Shown piece by piece: positions 1 through 8,374 of a stretch of 64,000 nt of DNA. Position 1 is the stretch's first letter; each line of letters starts with the position of its first letter. The notes beneath the pieces were generated by a model that had not been told where the DNA came from, searched no databases, and saw only the letters and a list, made by a program, of their open reading frames with translations. This DNA comes from Methyloversatilis discipulorum. GTDB taxonomy: Bacteria > Pseudomonadota > Gammaproteobacteria > Burkholderiales > Rhodocyclaceae. The position numbers and the translations under genes were made by a program. The stretch covers positions 156,666 through 220,665 of the forward strand of contig NZ_JADMJL010000016.1 in the NCBI RefSeq assembly GCF_018780585.1, read 5' to 3'.

Positions 1-259
1 CGGCGAGGCAGCGCACGCCGACGCTGACGCGACCCCAGGGGCGGGCGCCCGGCGGCAGGAAGGCGTCGTGCGCCGTGCAGGCAGCCAGTGCGATACGCGC
101 GTCCGGCTGACCGACTTCGAGCACAGCCTTGCCCGGCATGCTTGCCGCCTGCGCGGTCAGGAACTGGCTCACGGTAGCGCGCAGCGCCTCCGGTGAGGTC
201 TGTGCCTGCGCGCTGGAGCACAGGGCAAGCAGCAGCATGAGAAGAGGACGACGGAACAT
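1..259 (-). CDS. flgA: FlgA, flagellar P-ring assembly chaperone (partial, N-terminus only)
   Basis: Periplasmic chaperone for assembly of the FlgI P ring. Only the first 86 codons lie in the window; the rest runs off the left edge. The N-terminus is a hydrophobic signal peptide (MFRRPLLMLLLALCSSAQA). The stretch PPGARPWGRVSVGVRC, just before the edge, matches the region where FlgA proteins carry a conserved cysteine after a PPG-x-R-x-WGR pattern. The ATG at 259 is preceded by AGGAG at a normal distance. It is divergent from flgB, the usual arrangement in beta- and gammaproteobacteria, and has its own sigma-54 type element upstream. The identification rests on the N-terminal region and on context. 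Confidence 0.85.
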   Translation of the reverse strand, partial: MFRRPLLMLLLALCSSAQAQTSPEALRATVSQFLTAQAASMPGKAVLEVGQPDARIALAACTAHDAFLPPGARPWGRVSVGVRCLA

Positions 260-301
260 GGGCGGATCTCCTGGCGATGGATGCATTCGATCACGCTGCT
301 T

Positions 302-316
302 GCAAGGTCGATGCCG
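302..316 (-). promoter_or_regulatory. Sigma-54 (RpoN) type promoter of flgA
   Basis: Read on the minus strand the site is CGGCATC-N4-TTGC, with the diagnostic GG and GC dinucleotides exactly 10 bases apart, as in TGGCACG-N4-TTGC. The predicted start of transcription is about 290, giving a leader of about 30 bases with an AGGAG ribosome site before flgA. The 310 bases between flgA and flgB contain no gene, only this site and the oppositely directed one at 540. Confidence 0.65.
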
Positions 317-539
317 GAAATAGCGGGTGAAGCACGGTTCTGTTCCGCTGCGCGGTGCCCGGAGCGAGCCGTGCGTCCGTTGCCGCAGAGAAATTCCTTT
401 CCCGGCAAGGGTTTGAAGGCGGGTTGCTCGGTTTTGCGCGGCAAACCTTGCCGCTTCGAGGCGGCAGAAGACGAGGAAAGGCGGGGTGCGAACAGTCCTT
501 TTTTGCCGTTTCCGGCAGCACCGCGGCGCTTAAAGTCAT

Positions 540-554
540 TGGCACGATAGCTGC
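540..554 (+). promoter_or_regulatory. Sigma-54 (RpoN) type promoter of the flgB operon
   Basis: TGGCACG-N4-CTGC differs from the consensus only at the first base of the -12 block and has the correct GG-N10-GC spacing. Class II flagellar operons in many Proteobacteria use RpoN with a FleQ/FlrC-type activator. The -12 GC lies only 15 bases before the flgB ATG, so the predicted mRNA 5' end is nearly at the start codon. Confidence 0.75.
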
Positions 555-569
555 AATGGACTGCACATC

Positions 570-977
570 ATGCCGACACCTCTCGACCGACATCTCAACC
601 TGCATCAAGCCGCCCTCGGCGTGCGTGCCGCACGCCAGCAGCAGCTGGCGTCGAACATCGCCAACGCGGATACGCCGCACTACAAGGCACGCGATATCGA
701 ATTCAGGAGCGCGCTCGAAAGTGCGCTGGGCGGCAAGCTCGGTGGTCCGGTGGAACTGGCGCGTACTTCCAGCTCGCACATCGAAGCCAAGGGCAGCGGT
801 GCACTCGACCAGTCGATGAAGTACCGCACCGAAACGCAGTCCAGCGTCGATGGCAACACCGTCGATATGGACGTCGAGCGCGCGGCATTTGCCGAGAACT
901 CGGTGCAGTACGAAGCGCTGCTCACCTTCATCAGCGGTCGCCTGCGCACGATGCAGCAGGCGATCCAGGGCCAGTAA
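570..977 (+). CDS. flgB: FlgB, flagellar proximal rod protein
   Basis: Structural subunit of the proximal rod of the flagellar basal body, exported by the flagellar type III system. The protein has 135 residues, a normal FlgB length. The conserved N-terminal rod motif ASNIANADTP is at residues 27-36, followed by YKARDIEF. The C-terminal region (ENSVQYEALLTFISGRLR) forms the helical partner typical of rod proteins. It is the first gene of the flgBCDEFGHIJ run and is followed 12 bases later by flgC. The ATG at 570 gives the expected N-terminus but has no clear Shine-Dalgarno sequence and lies very close to the predicted transcription start. Confidence 0.95.
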   Translation: MPTPLDRHLNLHQAALGVRAARQQQLASNIANADTPHYKARDIEFRSALESALGGKLGGPVELARTSSSHIEAKGSGALDQSMKYRTETQSSVDGNTVDMDVERAAFAENSVQYEALLTFISGRLRTMQQAIQGQ

Positions 978-989
978 GGAGGCTGAACC

Positions 990-1403
990 ATGGCAGGAAA
1001 CATGTTCAACGTGTTCGGCATCGCCGGTTCCGCACTGACCGCGCAGTCGGTGCGACTGAACACGACGTCCAGCAATCTCGCCAACGCCGACTCGGTCACC
1101 ACGGCCAACGGCCAGCCCTACCGCGCCAAGCAGGTGGTGTTCGAGATGAAGCCGATCGCCGACGGCAGCGAAGCCAGCGGTGTGCGCGTGACGCAGATCG
1201 TCGAGAGCGCGGCGCCGCTTCGTAGCACCTACGACCCGACCAACCCGGCCGCCAACGCCGACGGCTACGTGCAGATGCCCAACGTCAATGTCGTGGAGGA
1301 GATGGTCAACATGATCTCCGCCTCCCGCTCCTATCAGACCAATGCGGAAATGATGAATACCGCGAAGCAGCTGATGCTCAAGACCCTCACCATCGGACAG
1401 TAA
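990..1403 (+). CDS. flgC: FlgC, flagellar proximal rod protein
   Basis: Second proximal rod subunit of the flagellar basal body. The 137-residue product carries the rod/hook N-terminal motif SSNLANADS (residues 27-35) and the C-terminal signature [19 protein letters not shown] followed by [13 protein letters not shown]. Both are characteristic of FlgC and allow the terminal helices to pack as a coiled coil. A GGAG ribosome site precedes the ATG. It sits between flgB and flgD with very short spacers, so cotranscription is likely. Confidence 0.96.
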   Translation: MAGNMFNVFGIAGSALTAQSVRLNTTSSNLANADSVTTANGQPYRAKQVVFEMKPIADGSEASGVRVTQIVESAAPLRSTYDPTNPAANADGYVQMPNVNVVEEMVNMISASRSYQTNAEMMNTAKQLMLKTLTIGQ

Positions 1404-1413
1404 GGACAACGCC

Positions 1414-2091
1414 ATGGCCACCAATCCCGTCAATGGCAATTCTGCCGCCGACCTCTACAGCTCGCTGAACACTACGCAGAAGCAGGCAACGTCCGAACTC
1501 GACGCGGCACAGAACCGCTTCCTGATGCTGCTCACCACGCAGCTCAGAATGCAGGATCCGCTCAGCCCGATGGACAACGCGCAGGTCACTTCGCAACTGG
1601 CGCAGATCAGCACCGTCGATGGCATCACCAAACTCAACAGCACGCTGGAAAAGATGATGGAGAGCACCAGCGATGCACAGCACCTGCAGGCGACGGCGCT
1701 GGTCGGTCACGCCGTGCTGATCGAAGGTTCAGACCTGAAGCTGGTCGAAGGACAGTCGATGGGCGGCGTGGAGCTGACCACACCTGCCGACGACGTCGTC
1801 GTCACCATCAAGGGCGCAAACGGCGTGATCGTCCGCGAGATGGCACTGGGCGATCAGGAGGCCGGCATCACGCAATTCGTCTGGGACGGCAAGGACAACT
1901 CTGGCACGGCAGTTGCTCAGGATGGCTCGTACTCCTTCTCCGTGAAAGCGGTGCAGGGAGGCAAGACGCTGACCAGCACGCCGCTCGAACTCGCGGTGGT
2001 CGGCAGCGTCGAGCGCACCGGCGGCGTTACCCGCCTGAATGTGGGCCAGCAAGGGCTGGTCACGATGAACGACATCAAGCAGATCTACTGA
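1414..2091 (+). CDS. flgD: FlgD, flagellar hook capping/scaffold protein
   Basis: Hook cap that directs polymerisation of FlgE and is later replaced by FlgK. The 225-residue protein shows the conserved N-terminal block FLMLLTTQLRMQDPLSPMDN with AQVTSQLAQIS after it. A beta-rich middle follows, with the pattern FVWDGKDNSGTAVAQDGSYS typical of the FlgD Ig-like/tudor domains. It is 10 bases downstream of flgC and 14 bases before flgE. FlgD lacks a cleavable signal peptide, as expected for flagellar export. Confidence 0.95.
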   Translation: MATNPVNGNSAADLYSSLNTTQKQATSELDAAQNRFLMLLTTQLRMQDPLSPMDNAQVTSQLAQISTVDGITKLNSTLEKMMESTSDAQHLQATALVGHAVLIEGSDLKLVEGQSMGGVELTTPADDVVVTIKGANGVIVREMALGDQEAGITQFVWDGKDNSGTAVAQDGSYSFSVKAVQGGKTLTSTPLELAVVGSVERTGGVTRLNVGQQGLVTMNDIKQIY

Positions 2092-2105
2092 TCGGGAGTT
2101 GAATC

Positions 2106-3323
2106 ATGGCCTTCCAGCAAGGACTTTCCGGACTGAACATCGCCTCCAAGGCGCTCGACGCGATCAGCAACAACGTCGCGAACTCGACCACCGTGGGTTT
2201 CAAGCAGTCGCAGGCACAATTTGCCGACATCTACGCGACCACGCTGGGCGGCGGCGGTTCGGCCCAGATCGGTATCGGCGCGCGGGTGAATGGCGTTGCC
2301 CAGCAGTTCTCGCAGGGCAACATCACCGTCACCAGCAATCCGCTGGATATCGCCATCAACGGTGAGGGCTTCTTCCGGATGAGCGACAACGGCGACGTGC
2401 TCTACACGCGCAACGGCCAGTTCTCGGTCGACAAGCAGGGCTACATCGTCAATGGCTCCGGTTACCGGCTCACTGGCTACGGCACCGACGCCAACGACAA
2501 CATCGTGGTGACGGCGCCGATCGACCTGCGCATCGACACCGCGCTGTCCGGCGCCGAGCCGACGTCGACCACGGCGGCCGACCTGGCGGTCAACCTCGAT
2601 TCACGACTGTCGCCGCCGGCAACGGCGCCGTTCTCGACCGCCGACACGTCGAGCTTCTCGTACTCGACCTCGATGACCACCTACGATTCGCTCGGCAATC
2701 CGCATGTGATGTCGATGTACTTCGTGAAGTCGGCCACGCCGAACGAGTGGGATCTCTACACGACGCTGGACGGTGGCGCGCCGACGGCGGCGACCACCCT
2801 CACTTTCAATTCCAACGGCGGTCTGGTCGGGCCGTCCACGGTGGCACAGTCCTTCGCAATCACCACCGGTGCCACCAGCCCGCTGACTTTCGATCTCAAC
2901 CTCGGCAACTCGACCCAGTACGGCACCACGTTCAGCGTGAATGCCGTGGCGCAGGATGGCTATACCTCGGGCCGGCTGTCCGGCCTCAGCGTGTCGCCGG
3001 AGGGCATCATCCAGGGCCGCTATACCAATGGCCAATCGCGCACGCTGGGTCAGGTCGTGCTCGCCTCGTTCCAGAACCCGGATGGCATGGTGCAACTGGG
3101 CAGCAATGCCTGGGCGGAAACCTCGTTCTCCGGTCCGCCGGCCGTTGGTGAACCCGGCACCGGCAATCGCGGCGGTCTGCAGCCGGGCGCGGTCGAGGAT
3201 TCCAACGTCGATCTCACCGCCGAACTGGTGAACATGATCACGCAGCAGCGCGCCTATCAGGCGAACGCGCAGTCGATCAAGACGCAGGATCAGATCATGC
3301 AGACGCTGGTGAACCTGCGCTGA
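2106..3323 (+). CDS. flgE: FlgE, flagellar hook protein
   Basis: Main subunit of the flagellar hook. The 405-residue product begins with MAFQQGLSGLNIASKALDAI and continues with the flagellar motif SNNVANSTTVGFKQS. It ends with NVDLTAELVNMITQQRAYQ and ANAQSIKTQDQIMQTL, the canonical C-terminal helix. The variable middle, with DSLGNPHVMSMYF, is the usual surface D1/D2 part of FlgE. A GGGAG ribosome site precedes the ATG. Its size is that of the shorter enterobacterial-type hook proteins. Confidence 0.96.
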   Translation: MAFQQGLSGLNIASKALDAISNNVANSTTVGFKQSQAQFADIYATTLGGGGSAQIGIGARVNGVAQQFSQGNITVTSNPLDIAINGEGFFRMSDNGDVLYTRNGQFSVDKQGYIVNGSGYRLTGYGTDANDNIVVTAPIDLRIDTALSGAEPTSTTAADLAVNLDSRLSPPATAPFSTADTSSFSYSTSMTTYDSLGNPHVMSMYFVKSATPNEWDLYTTLDGGAPTAATTLTFNSNGGLVGPSTVAQSFAITTGATSPLTFDLNLGNSTQYGTTFSVNAVAQDGYTSGRLSGLSVSPEGIIQGRYTNGQSRTLGQVVLASFQNPDGMVQLGSNAWAETSFSGPPAVGEPGTGNRGGLQPGAVEDSNVDLTAELVNMITQQRAYQANAQSIKTQDQIMQTLVNLR

Positions 3324-3342
3324 CGCGCACTGAGGAGCTGTC

Positions 3343-4083
3343 ATGGACCGCGTGATCTACACCGCGATGACCGGCGCGAAATGGACGATGGAGCGCCAGG
3401 CTTCGGTCGCCCACAATCTCGCCAATGCATCGACCACCGGCTATCGCGCGGAGGAACATCGTCTGCGTGCCGTTCAGGTGCAGACCGAGGCGTTCGCGTC
3501 GCGCGCCTTCGTCATCGACGCCAGCGTCAAGAACGACTACACCCCGGGCGCGCTGCAGCAGACCGGGCGTTCGTACGACATGGCGATTCAGGGCAAGGGC
3601 TGGTTCACGCTGGCCATGCCCGACGGCACCGAGGCCTACACGCGCAACGGCCACTTCCAGGTCAGCCCGACCGGCATCCTGCAGAACCATGAGGGCATTC
3701 CTCTTCAGGGCGAGACCGGTCCGATCACCGTGCCGCCGGACACCGAGGTGACGCTGGGTGCCGACGGCACGCTGTCTGCCGTGCAGCGCACCGGCGGTGT
3801 GAACCAGGTCAACCCGATCGGCCGCCTGAAGCTGGTCGATCCGCCCGAGAACACACTCAAGCGCGGCGACGACGGCCTGTTCCGCTCCACTGCACCCGGA
3901 CTGCAGCCGCAGGCACAGAACGTGCGTGTCGTCGGTGGCTACCTCGAAGGCAGCAATGTGAATGTGGTCGATCAGGTGGTGGCGATGATTTCGCTGTCCC
4001 GCCAGTTCGAGATGCAGACCAAGATGCTGCAGACCGCCGAACGCAACGACCAGGCTGCCTCGCAGGTTCTGGGCAACAACTGA
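3343..4083 (+). CDS. flgF: FlgF, flagellar proximal rod protein
   Basis: Rod subunit placed between the FlgB/FlgC zone and the distal rod. The 246-residue protein starts MDRVIYTAMTGAKWTMERQA, a FlgF hallmark, followed by AHNLANASTTGYRAEEHRL. Its C-terminus has GSNVNVVDQVVAMISLSRQF and EMQTKMLQTAERND, which pair with the N-terminal helix. The G-W-F-T-L segment near residue 86 lies in the central domain shared with FlgE and FlgG. A GAGGAG ribosome site precedes the start. It is followed 18 bases later by flgG. Confidence 0.95.
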   Translation: MDRVIYTAMTGAKWTMERQASVAHNLANASTTGYRAEEHRLRAVQVQTEAFASRAFVIDASVKNDYTPGALQQTGRSYDMAIQGKGWFTLAMPDGTEAYTRNGHFQVSPTGILQNHEGIPLQGETGPITVPPDTEVTLGADGTLSAVQRTGGVNQVNPIGRLKLVDPPENTLKRGDDGLFRSTAPGLQPQAQNVRVVGGYLEGSNVNVVDQVVAMISLSRQFEMQTKMLQTAERNDQAASQVLGNN

Positions 4084-4101
4084 CAACCGGAGTAACCGAA
4101 C

Positions 4102-4884
4102 ATGATTCGCTCGCTGTGGATTGCCCGCACCGGCATGGATGCACATCAGACTCAGCTCGATGTCATCACCAACAACCTCGCGAACGTCAGTACCAACGGT
4201 TTCAAGCGTGCCCGCGCCGTGTTCGAGGATCTGCTGTACCAGACCATGCGTCAGCCGGGCGCGCTGAACACGCAGCAGAACACCATTCCGTCGGGCCTGC
4301 AGATCGGTACCGGCGTGCGTCCGGTGGCGACCGAACGTATCCACACGCAAGGCAATATCCAGCAGACCGGCGGCACGCTCGACGTGGCTATCCAGGGCGA
4401 AGGCTTCTTCCAGATCCAGATGCCGGACGGCACATTGTCCTACACCCGTGACGGTGCCTTCCAGAAGGATGCGCAGGGCGTCATGGTGACGTCCAGCGGC
4501 TTCCCAGTGCAGCCGCAGATCACCATTCCGGCTGACGCGGTGTCGGTCACCATCGGCCGTGATGGCGTGGTGAGCGTGCTGCAGGCCGGCCAGAATGCGC
4601 CGACCCAGATCGGCCAGCTGCAACTGGCGACCTTCGTGAATACCGGAGGCCTGCAGAGCGTCGGCGAGAACCTGTTCGTCGAAACCGCCTCCAGCGGCGT
4701 GCCGACGCCGAACACCCCGGGCACCAATGGCGCCGGCCTGCTCAATCAGGGCTTCGTTGAAACGTCGAACGTGAACGTGGTCGAGGAACTGGTGAACATG
4801 ATCCAGACCCAGCGCGCCTACGAAATCAACTCGCGCGCCATCCAGACGTCGGACCAGATGCTGGCCCGACTGACCCAGCTCTAA
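4102..4884 (+). CDS. flgG: FlgG, flagellar distal rod protein
   Basis: Distal rod subunit that passes through the P and L rings. The 260-residue product contains [20 protein letters not shown] followed by [12 protein letters not shown], the FlgG-specific insertion that stiffens the rod. It ends with [20 protein letters not shown] and [21 protein letters not shown]. The length equals that of the E. coli protein. It is the seventh gene of the operon, with a CGGAG site before the ATG. Confidence 0.97.
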   Translation: MIRSLWIARTGMDAHQTQLDVITNNLANVSTNGFKRARAVFEDLLYQTMRQPGALNTQQNTIPSGLQIGTGVRPVATERIHTQGNIQQTGGTLDVAIQGEGFFQIQMPDGTLSYTRDGAFQKDAQGVMVTSSGFPVQPQITIPADAVSVTIGRDGVVSVLQAGQNAPTQIGQLQLATFVNTGGLQSVGENLFVETASSGVPTPNTPGTNGAGLLNQGFVETSNVNVVEELVNMIQTQRAYEINSRAIQTSDQMLARLTQL

Positions 4885-4904
4885 GAGATCCGGCGGAGAC
4901 CACC

Positions 4905-5603
4905 ATGAATGCCCAACGCCTTCACCTTGCCGCCCGCTGCGCAGGTTTTGCCGTGGTGCTGGTCGTTGCGGCAATGCTTGCCGGCTGCGTCACGACGACG
5001 CCGCCGACCGCGGTGCATCAGCCGATGACGGTACGTCCGGAGCCGCGTCCGCAGTATCAGACCAACGCCGGCGCGATCTTCCAGCCGGGCGCCGTGCGAC
5101 CGCTGTTCGAGGATCGTCGCGCGCGCATGGTCGGCGACACGCTGGTGATCAACCTGAGCGAGCGCACGCAGGCGGCGAAGAAGTCGTCGAGCTCGGCGGA
5201 CCGCTCGCAGGACATCGAGGTCAGCGTGCCGCGCATCGCCGGCGTGCCGCTCAAGGGCGCACAGGGCATCGGCGTGCAGGCGAACAGCGAGAACGTGTTC
5301 GCCGGCAAGGGCGCGTCCTCGGCCGACAACAACTTCACTGGCACCATCACCGTCACCGTGATCGAGGTGCTTCCGAACGGCAACCTGCTGGTGTCCGGCG
5401 AAAAGAAGGTCGCGATCAATCAGGGCGACGAGTACATCCGCTTCTCCGGCGTCGTGAATCCGACCCAGGTGACCGCGGCGAACACGGTGCAGTCCACCCA
5501 GGTGGCCGATGCACGCATCGAGTACCGCGCCACCGGCTATATCGACGAGGCGCAGGTGATGGGCTGGCTGGGCCGCTTCTTCCTGAGCTTCCTGCCGCTG
5601 TGA
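4905..5603 (+). CDS. flgH: FlgH, flagellar L-ring lipoprotein
   Basis: Outer-membrane L-ring subunit. The 232-residue precursor has a signal peptide ending in the lipobox LAGC, with the lipidated Cys at residue 28. The conserved C-terminal block [20 protein letters not shown] with [14 protein letters not shown], and the end [13 protein letters not shown], are diagnostic of FlgH. Between residues 75 and 100 is the [19 protein letters not shown] segment typical of the family. A CGGAG ribosome site precedes the ATG. An 88-base gap separates it from flgI. Confidence 0.96.
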   Translation: MNAQRLHLAARCAGFAVVLVVAAMLAGCVTTTPPTAVHQPMTVRPEPRPQYQTNAGAIFQPGAVRPLFEDRRARMVGDTLVINLSERTQAAKKSSSSADRSQDIEVSVPRIAGVPLKGAQGIGVQANSENVFAGKGASSADNNFTGTITVTVIEVLPNGNLLVSGEKKVAINQGDEYIRFSGVVNPTQVTAANTVQSTQVADARIEYRATGYIDEAQVMGWLGRFFLSFLPL

Positions 5604-5691
5604 TGAGGAATCAGCCCTCTTTTCCGGCCATCGGGTTCCTGGTCGCCGGCGTATAAAAGGCACTGTACTGCCGCCCGGAAGGCGAACCGAA

Positions 5692-6789
5692 ATGAAGCGC
5701 TTCACCACATTCCTCCTGCTCGCACTGCTGGCCGCGATGCCGGTCAGCGCCGAGCGCATCAAGGATCTCGCGTCGCTGTCGGGCGTGCGCAACAACCAGC
5801 TTGTCGGCTACGGTCTGGTGGTCGGCCTCGACGGTTCGGGTGACCAGACGACGCAGACGCCATTTACCGTGCAGAGCGTGATCAACATGCTCGGCAACAT
5901 GGGTGTGACCTTGCCGCCCGGGCAGAACCTGCAGTTGAAGAACGTCGCGGCGGTGATGGTGACCGCCAGCCTGCCGCCCTTCGCGCGGCCCGGTCAGGCG
6001 ATGGACGTGACCGTGTCGTCGATGGGCAACGCCAAGAGCCTGCGCGGCGGCACCCTCGTGATGACGCCGCTCAAGGGCGCGGACGGCCAGATCTACGGCA
6101 TGGCCCAGGGCAATGTGGTGGTCGGCGGCGCTGGCGCCTCGGCCGGCGGCTCGTCCGTCACCATCAATCATCTGTCGGTGGGCCGTATTGCCGGTGGCGC
6201 CACGGTCGAGCGCGCGGTGCCGACGGCGGTGGGCGAGGGCGATTTCATCAATCTCGAAACCCACACCACCGATTTCGGCACCACGCAGCGCATGGTCGAT
6301 GCGATCAACGCCAGTGCCGGCCCCGGCACCGCGGTGGCGGTCGACGCCCGGCGTATCCAGGTGCGCGCACCGCTGGACCCGAACCAGCGCGTCGCCTTCA
6401 TGAGCCGCATCGAGAATCTCGACGTCACGCCGGCGCAGCAGGCTGCCAAGGTGATTGTCAATTCGCGCACCGGTTCGGTGGTGATGAATCAGGCCGTGAC
6501 GCTCGACAGCTGTGCGGTCGCACACGGCAACCTGTCGGTCACCGTCAGTTCCGAGCCGGTGATCAGCCAGCCCGCACCGCTGTCCGGCGGGCAGACCGTG
6601 GTGGCGGAGCGCAACCAGATCGACATCCAGCAGGAAGGCAGCGCGCTGATCAATGTGAAGAAGGGCGCCAACCTGTCTGAAGTCGTCCGTGCGCTCAACG
6701 CGCTGGGGGCCAATCCGCAGGATCTCATCATCATCCTGCAGGCGATGAAGGCGGCCGGTGCGCTGCGCGCCGAACTGGAAGTGATCTGA
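5692..6789 (+). CDS. flgI: FlgI, flagellar P-ring protein
   Basis: Periplasmic P-ring subunit around the rod. The 365-residue precursor has a cleavable signal peptide ([20 protein letters not shown]). The mature start [20 protein letters not shown] and [13 protein letters not shown] are nearly invariant in FlgI. The C-terminus [20 protein letters not shown] with [10 protein letters not shown] is also canonical. An AAGG ribosome site precedes the ATG. Its stop codon overlaps the flgJ start by one base, so the two are translationally coupled. FlgA, encoded at the left edge, is its assembly chaperone. Confidence 0.97.
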   Translation: MKRFTTFLLLALLAAMPVSAERIKDLASLSGVRNNQLVGYGLVVGLDGSGDQTTQTPFTVQSVINMLGNMGVTLPPGQNLQLKNVAAVMVTASLPPFARPGQAMDVTVSSMGNAKSLRGGTLVMTPLKGADGQIYGMAQGNVVVGGAGASAGGSSVTINHLSVGRIAGGATVERAVPTAVGEGDFINLETHTTDFGTTQRMVDAINASAGPGTAVAVDARRIQVRAPLDPNQRVAFMSRIENLDVTPAQQAAKVIVNSRTGSVVMNQAVTLDSCAVAHGNLSVTVSSEPVISQPAPLSGGQTVVAERNQIDIQQEGSALINVKKGANLSEVVRALNALGANPQDLIIILQAMKAAGALRAELEVI

Positions 6790-7757
6790 TGGAGAACGCC
6801 GCGCTCAACACGCTGGCCGCCGACGTGCGCGGTCTGGACGTGCTGCGCCGCGCGGCGCGCGACAACTCGCCGGAGGCGCTGAAGGCCGCAGCCAAGCAGT
6901 TCGAGGCGATGTTCCTGCAGGTGGTGATCAAGTCGATGCGCGAGGCCTCGCACGGCGACGAACTGTTCGGCGGGCAGGAAAGCAAGATGTACCAGGACAT
7001 GCTGGACCAGCAGTGGGCCCAGGTCATGACTGAAGGCGGCGGTACCGGGCTGGCGCGCGTGCTCGAACGGCAGCTGTCGGCGAACGCGAACAGTGCCGAT
7101 ACCTCGGTGAGGCCGGAACTGAAGCCGTTGTCCGAAGCCGGACTGTTCCAGGGCTTGCCGCGGATGCCGGCGGCGGCAAGCTCTGCCGCCCTGCGGCAGA
7201 GTCTGCAGCCGGGCGAAGCGGCCGCTGCTGCCGATCTCGAAGCGGCATTGGCCGAACTTGCGCCGGTCAGGAACCGCGATGTGCCGGAGCACGCGCGTGC
7301 CTTCGTCGAGCGGGTATGGCCGGCCGCGCTGTCGGCCAGTCGCGCGACGGGCATTCCGGCGCAGTTCCTGGTTGCCCAGGCCGCGCTCGAAACCGGCTGG
7401 GGCCGGGCCGAACTGACGTCGGCCGACGGTACGCCCAGCCACAACCTTTTCAATATCAAGGCCGGCAGCAGCTGGCAGGGGCAGACCGTCACCGTTTCGG
7501 CCAGCGAGTTCATCGACGGCCGCTGGACCAAACAGACGGATGCCTTCCGCAGTTACGGCTCCTACGAAGAAAGCTTCGCCGACTACGCCCGTCTGTTGCA
7601 GAACCAACCGCGCTACGCCCGCGTGCTCGGTGCGCAGGACGCTGGCAGTTTCGCCCGCGGGCTGCAGCAGGCGGGTTACGCCACCGACCCGGCTTACGCC
7701 GACAAGCTCGAGCGCATCATCAAGGGGCCGCTGCTGCGCGCTGCCTTGTCGGGCTGA
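6789..7757 (+). CDS. flgJ: FlgJ, rod cap and peptidoglycan hydrolase
   Basis: Dual-domain FlgJ of 322 residues, the form found in beta- and gammaproteobacteria. The N-terminal rod-cap domain (about residues 25-110) contains AAAKQFEAMFLQVVIKSMRE and the FGGQESKMYQDMLDQQ block. An alanine-rich linker leads to a C-terminal GH73-type glucosaminidase domain (about 165-315) with AQAALETGWGRAEL, HNLFNIKAGSSWQG and the Y-G-S-Y-E-E-S-F-A-D-Y pattern. The enzyme opens peptidoglycan for rod passage. It ends the flgB operon and is convergent with the next gene. Confidence 0.96.
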   Translation: MENAALNTLAADVRGLDVLRRAARDNSPEALKAAAKQFEAMFLQVVIKSMREASHGDELFGGQESKMYQDMLDQQWAQVMTEGGGTGLARVLERQLSANANSADTSVRPELKPLSEAGLFQGLPRMPAAASSAALRQSLQPGEAAAAADLEAALAELAPVRNRDVPEHARAFVERVWPAALSASRATGIPAQFLVAQAALETGWGRAELTSADGTPSHNLFNIKAGSSWQGQTVTVSASEFIDGRWTKQTDAFRSYGSYEESFADYARLLQNQPRYARVLGAQDAGSFARGLQQAGYATDPAYADKLERIIKGPLLRAALSG

Positions 7758-7791
7758 TCCTGCGGGCGGGGCGGTAGCGCCGGCGCGCAGG

Positions 7792-8286
7792 TCACGGCAG
7801 CAGTTCCAGACAGCGCGCGCGGATCAGGCTGGCCTGCCGGGCCGCACCCGCATCCAGAAGCGCCTTCTCGCAGGCCAGCAACGCACGGCGGACGCCCGCC
7901 TCGTCGGTCGCGTCGCGCAGCAGCGGTTTCAGCGCGTCGGTCTGTCCGCGCAAGGCGCGCTCCACACTTTCGATCAGATAGAGGCGGGCCAGCGCCAGCG
8001 ACTTCCGCCCGGCGGAGGCGACCGGCGCCGGTCGCTCGATGTCGAGCAGTCCGAGTTCGATCAGCCGGGTCAACGCGGCCGCCGCCTCGATGTCGCCGCT
8101 GGCCTCCCGGCCGAGAGCGGCAAGCAGGCCGGCAAAATCCTGCCGCCCGTCGGCGACTATCAGCACCGCGCGTTCGAGCGGTGTCAGCCGGTGTGCCCGC
8201 CGGACCACCTCGGCGCGTCCGGCCGATGTCTTGAAAGCCACGTCCGTGGCCGATATGCGATGAGCGGGAGTGACCATCCCCGACAT
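7792..8286 (-). CDS. Uncharacterised protein between flgJ and flgK
   Basis: A 164-residue product with no name that I recognise. After a short leader it contains FKTSAGRAEVVRRAHRLTPL and ERAVLIVADGRQDFAGLLAAL, then AAALTRLIELGLLDIE. This pattern (K-T-x-x-G-R-x-E, then a L-V-D-G-like helix pair and a G-L-L/I-x-x end) recurs in small winged-helix-like domains of betaproteobacterial proteins, so a regulatory or protein-binding role is possible. The C-terminal half is helical and alanine/leucine-rich. It is transcribed against the flagellar genes and divergent from flgK; starts at 8286 or 8277 are both possible. Function unknown. Confidence 0.6.
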   Translation of the reverse strand: MSGMVTPAHRISATDVAFKTSAGRAEVVRRAHRLTPLERAVLIVADGRQDFAGLLAALGREASGDIEAAAALTRLIELGLLDIERPAPVASAGRKSLALARLYLIESVERALRGQTDALKPLLRDATDEAGVRRALLACEKALLDAGAARQASLIRARCLELLP

Positions 8287-8321
8287 TGTTCCAGTCCAGT
8301 GTGACGCCCATAAAACGGAGC

Positions 8322-8336
8322 TGGCAAAGCTTTTGC
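8322..8336 (+). promoter_or_regulatory. Sigma-54 (RpoN) type promoter of flgKL
   Basis: TGGCAAA-N4-TTGC has GG and GC separated by exactly 10 bases and a perfect -12 block. The predicted transcription start is about 8348, leaving a leader of about 27 bases before the flgK ATG. It indicates that flgKL is a separate transcription unit from flgB-J. Confidence 0.7.
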
Positions 8337-8374
8337 TTTGACGTGTCCCAAGCACTCTGACGAGACGGCACATC

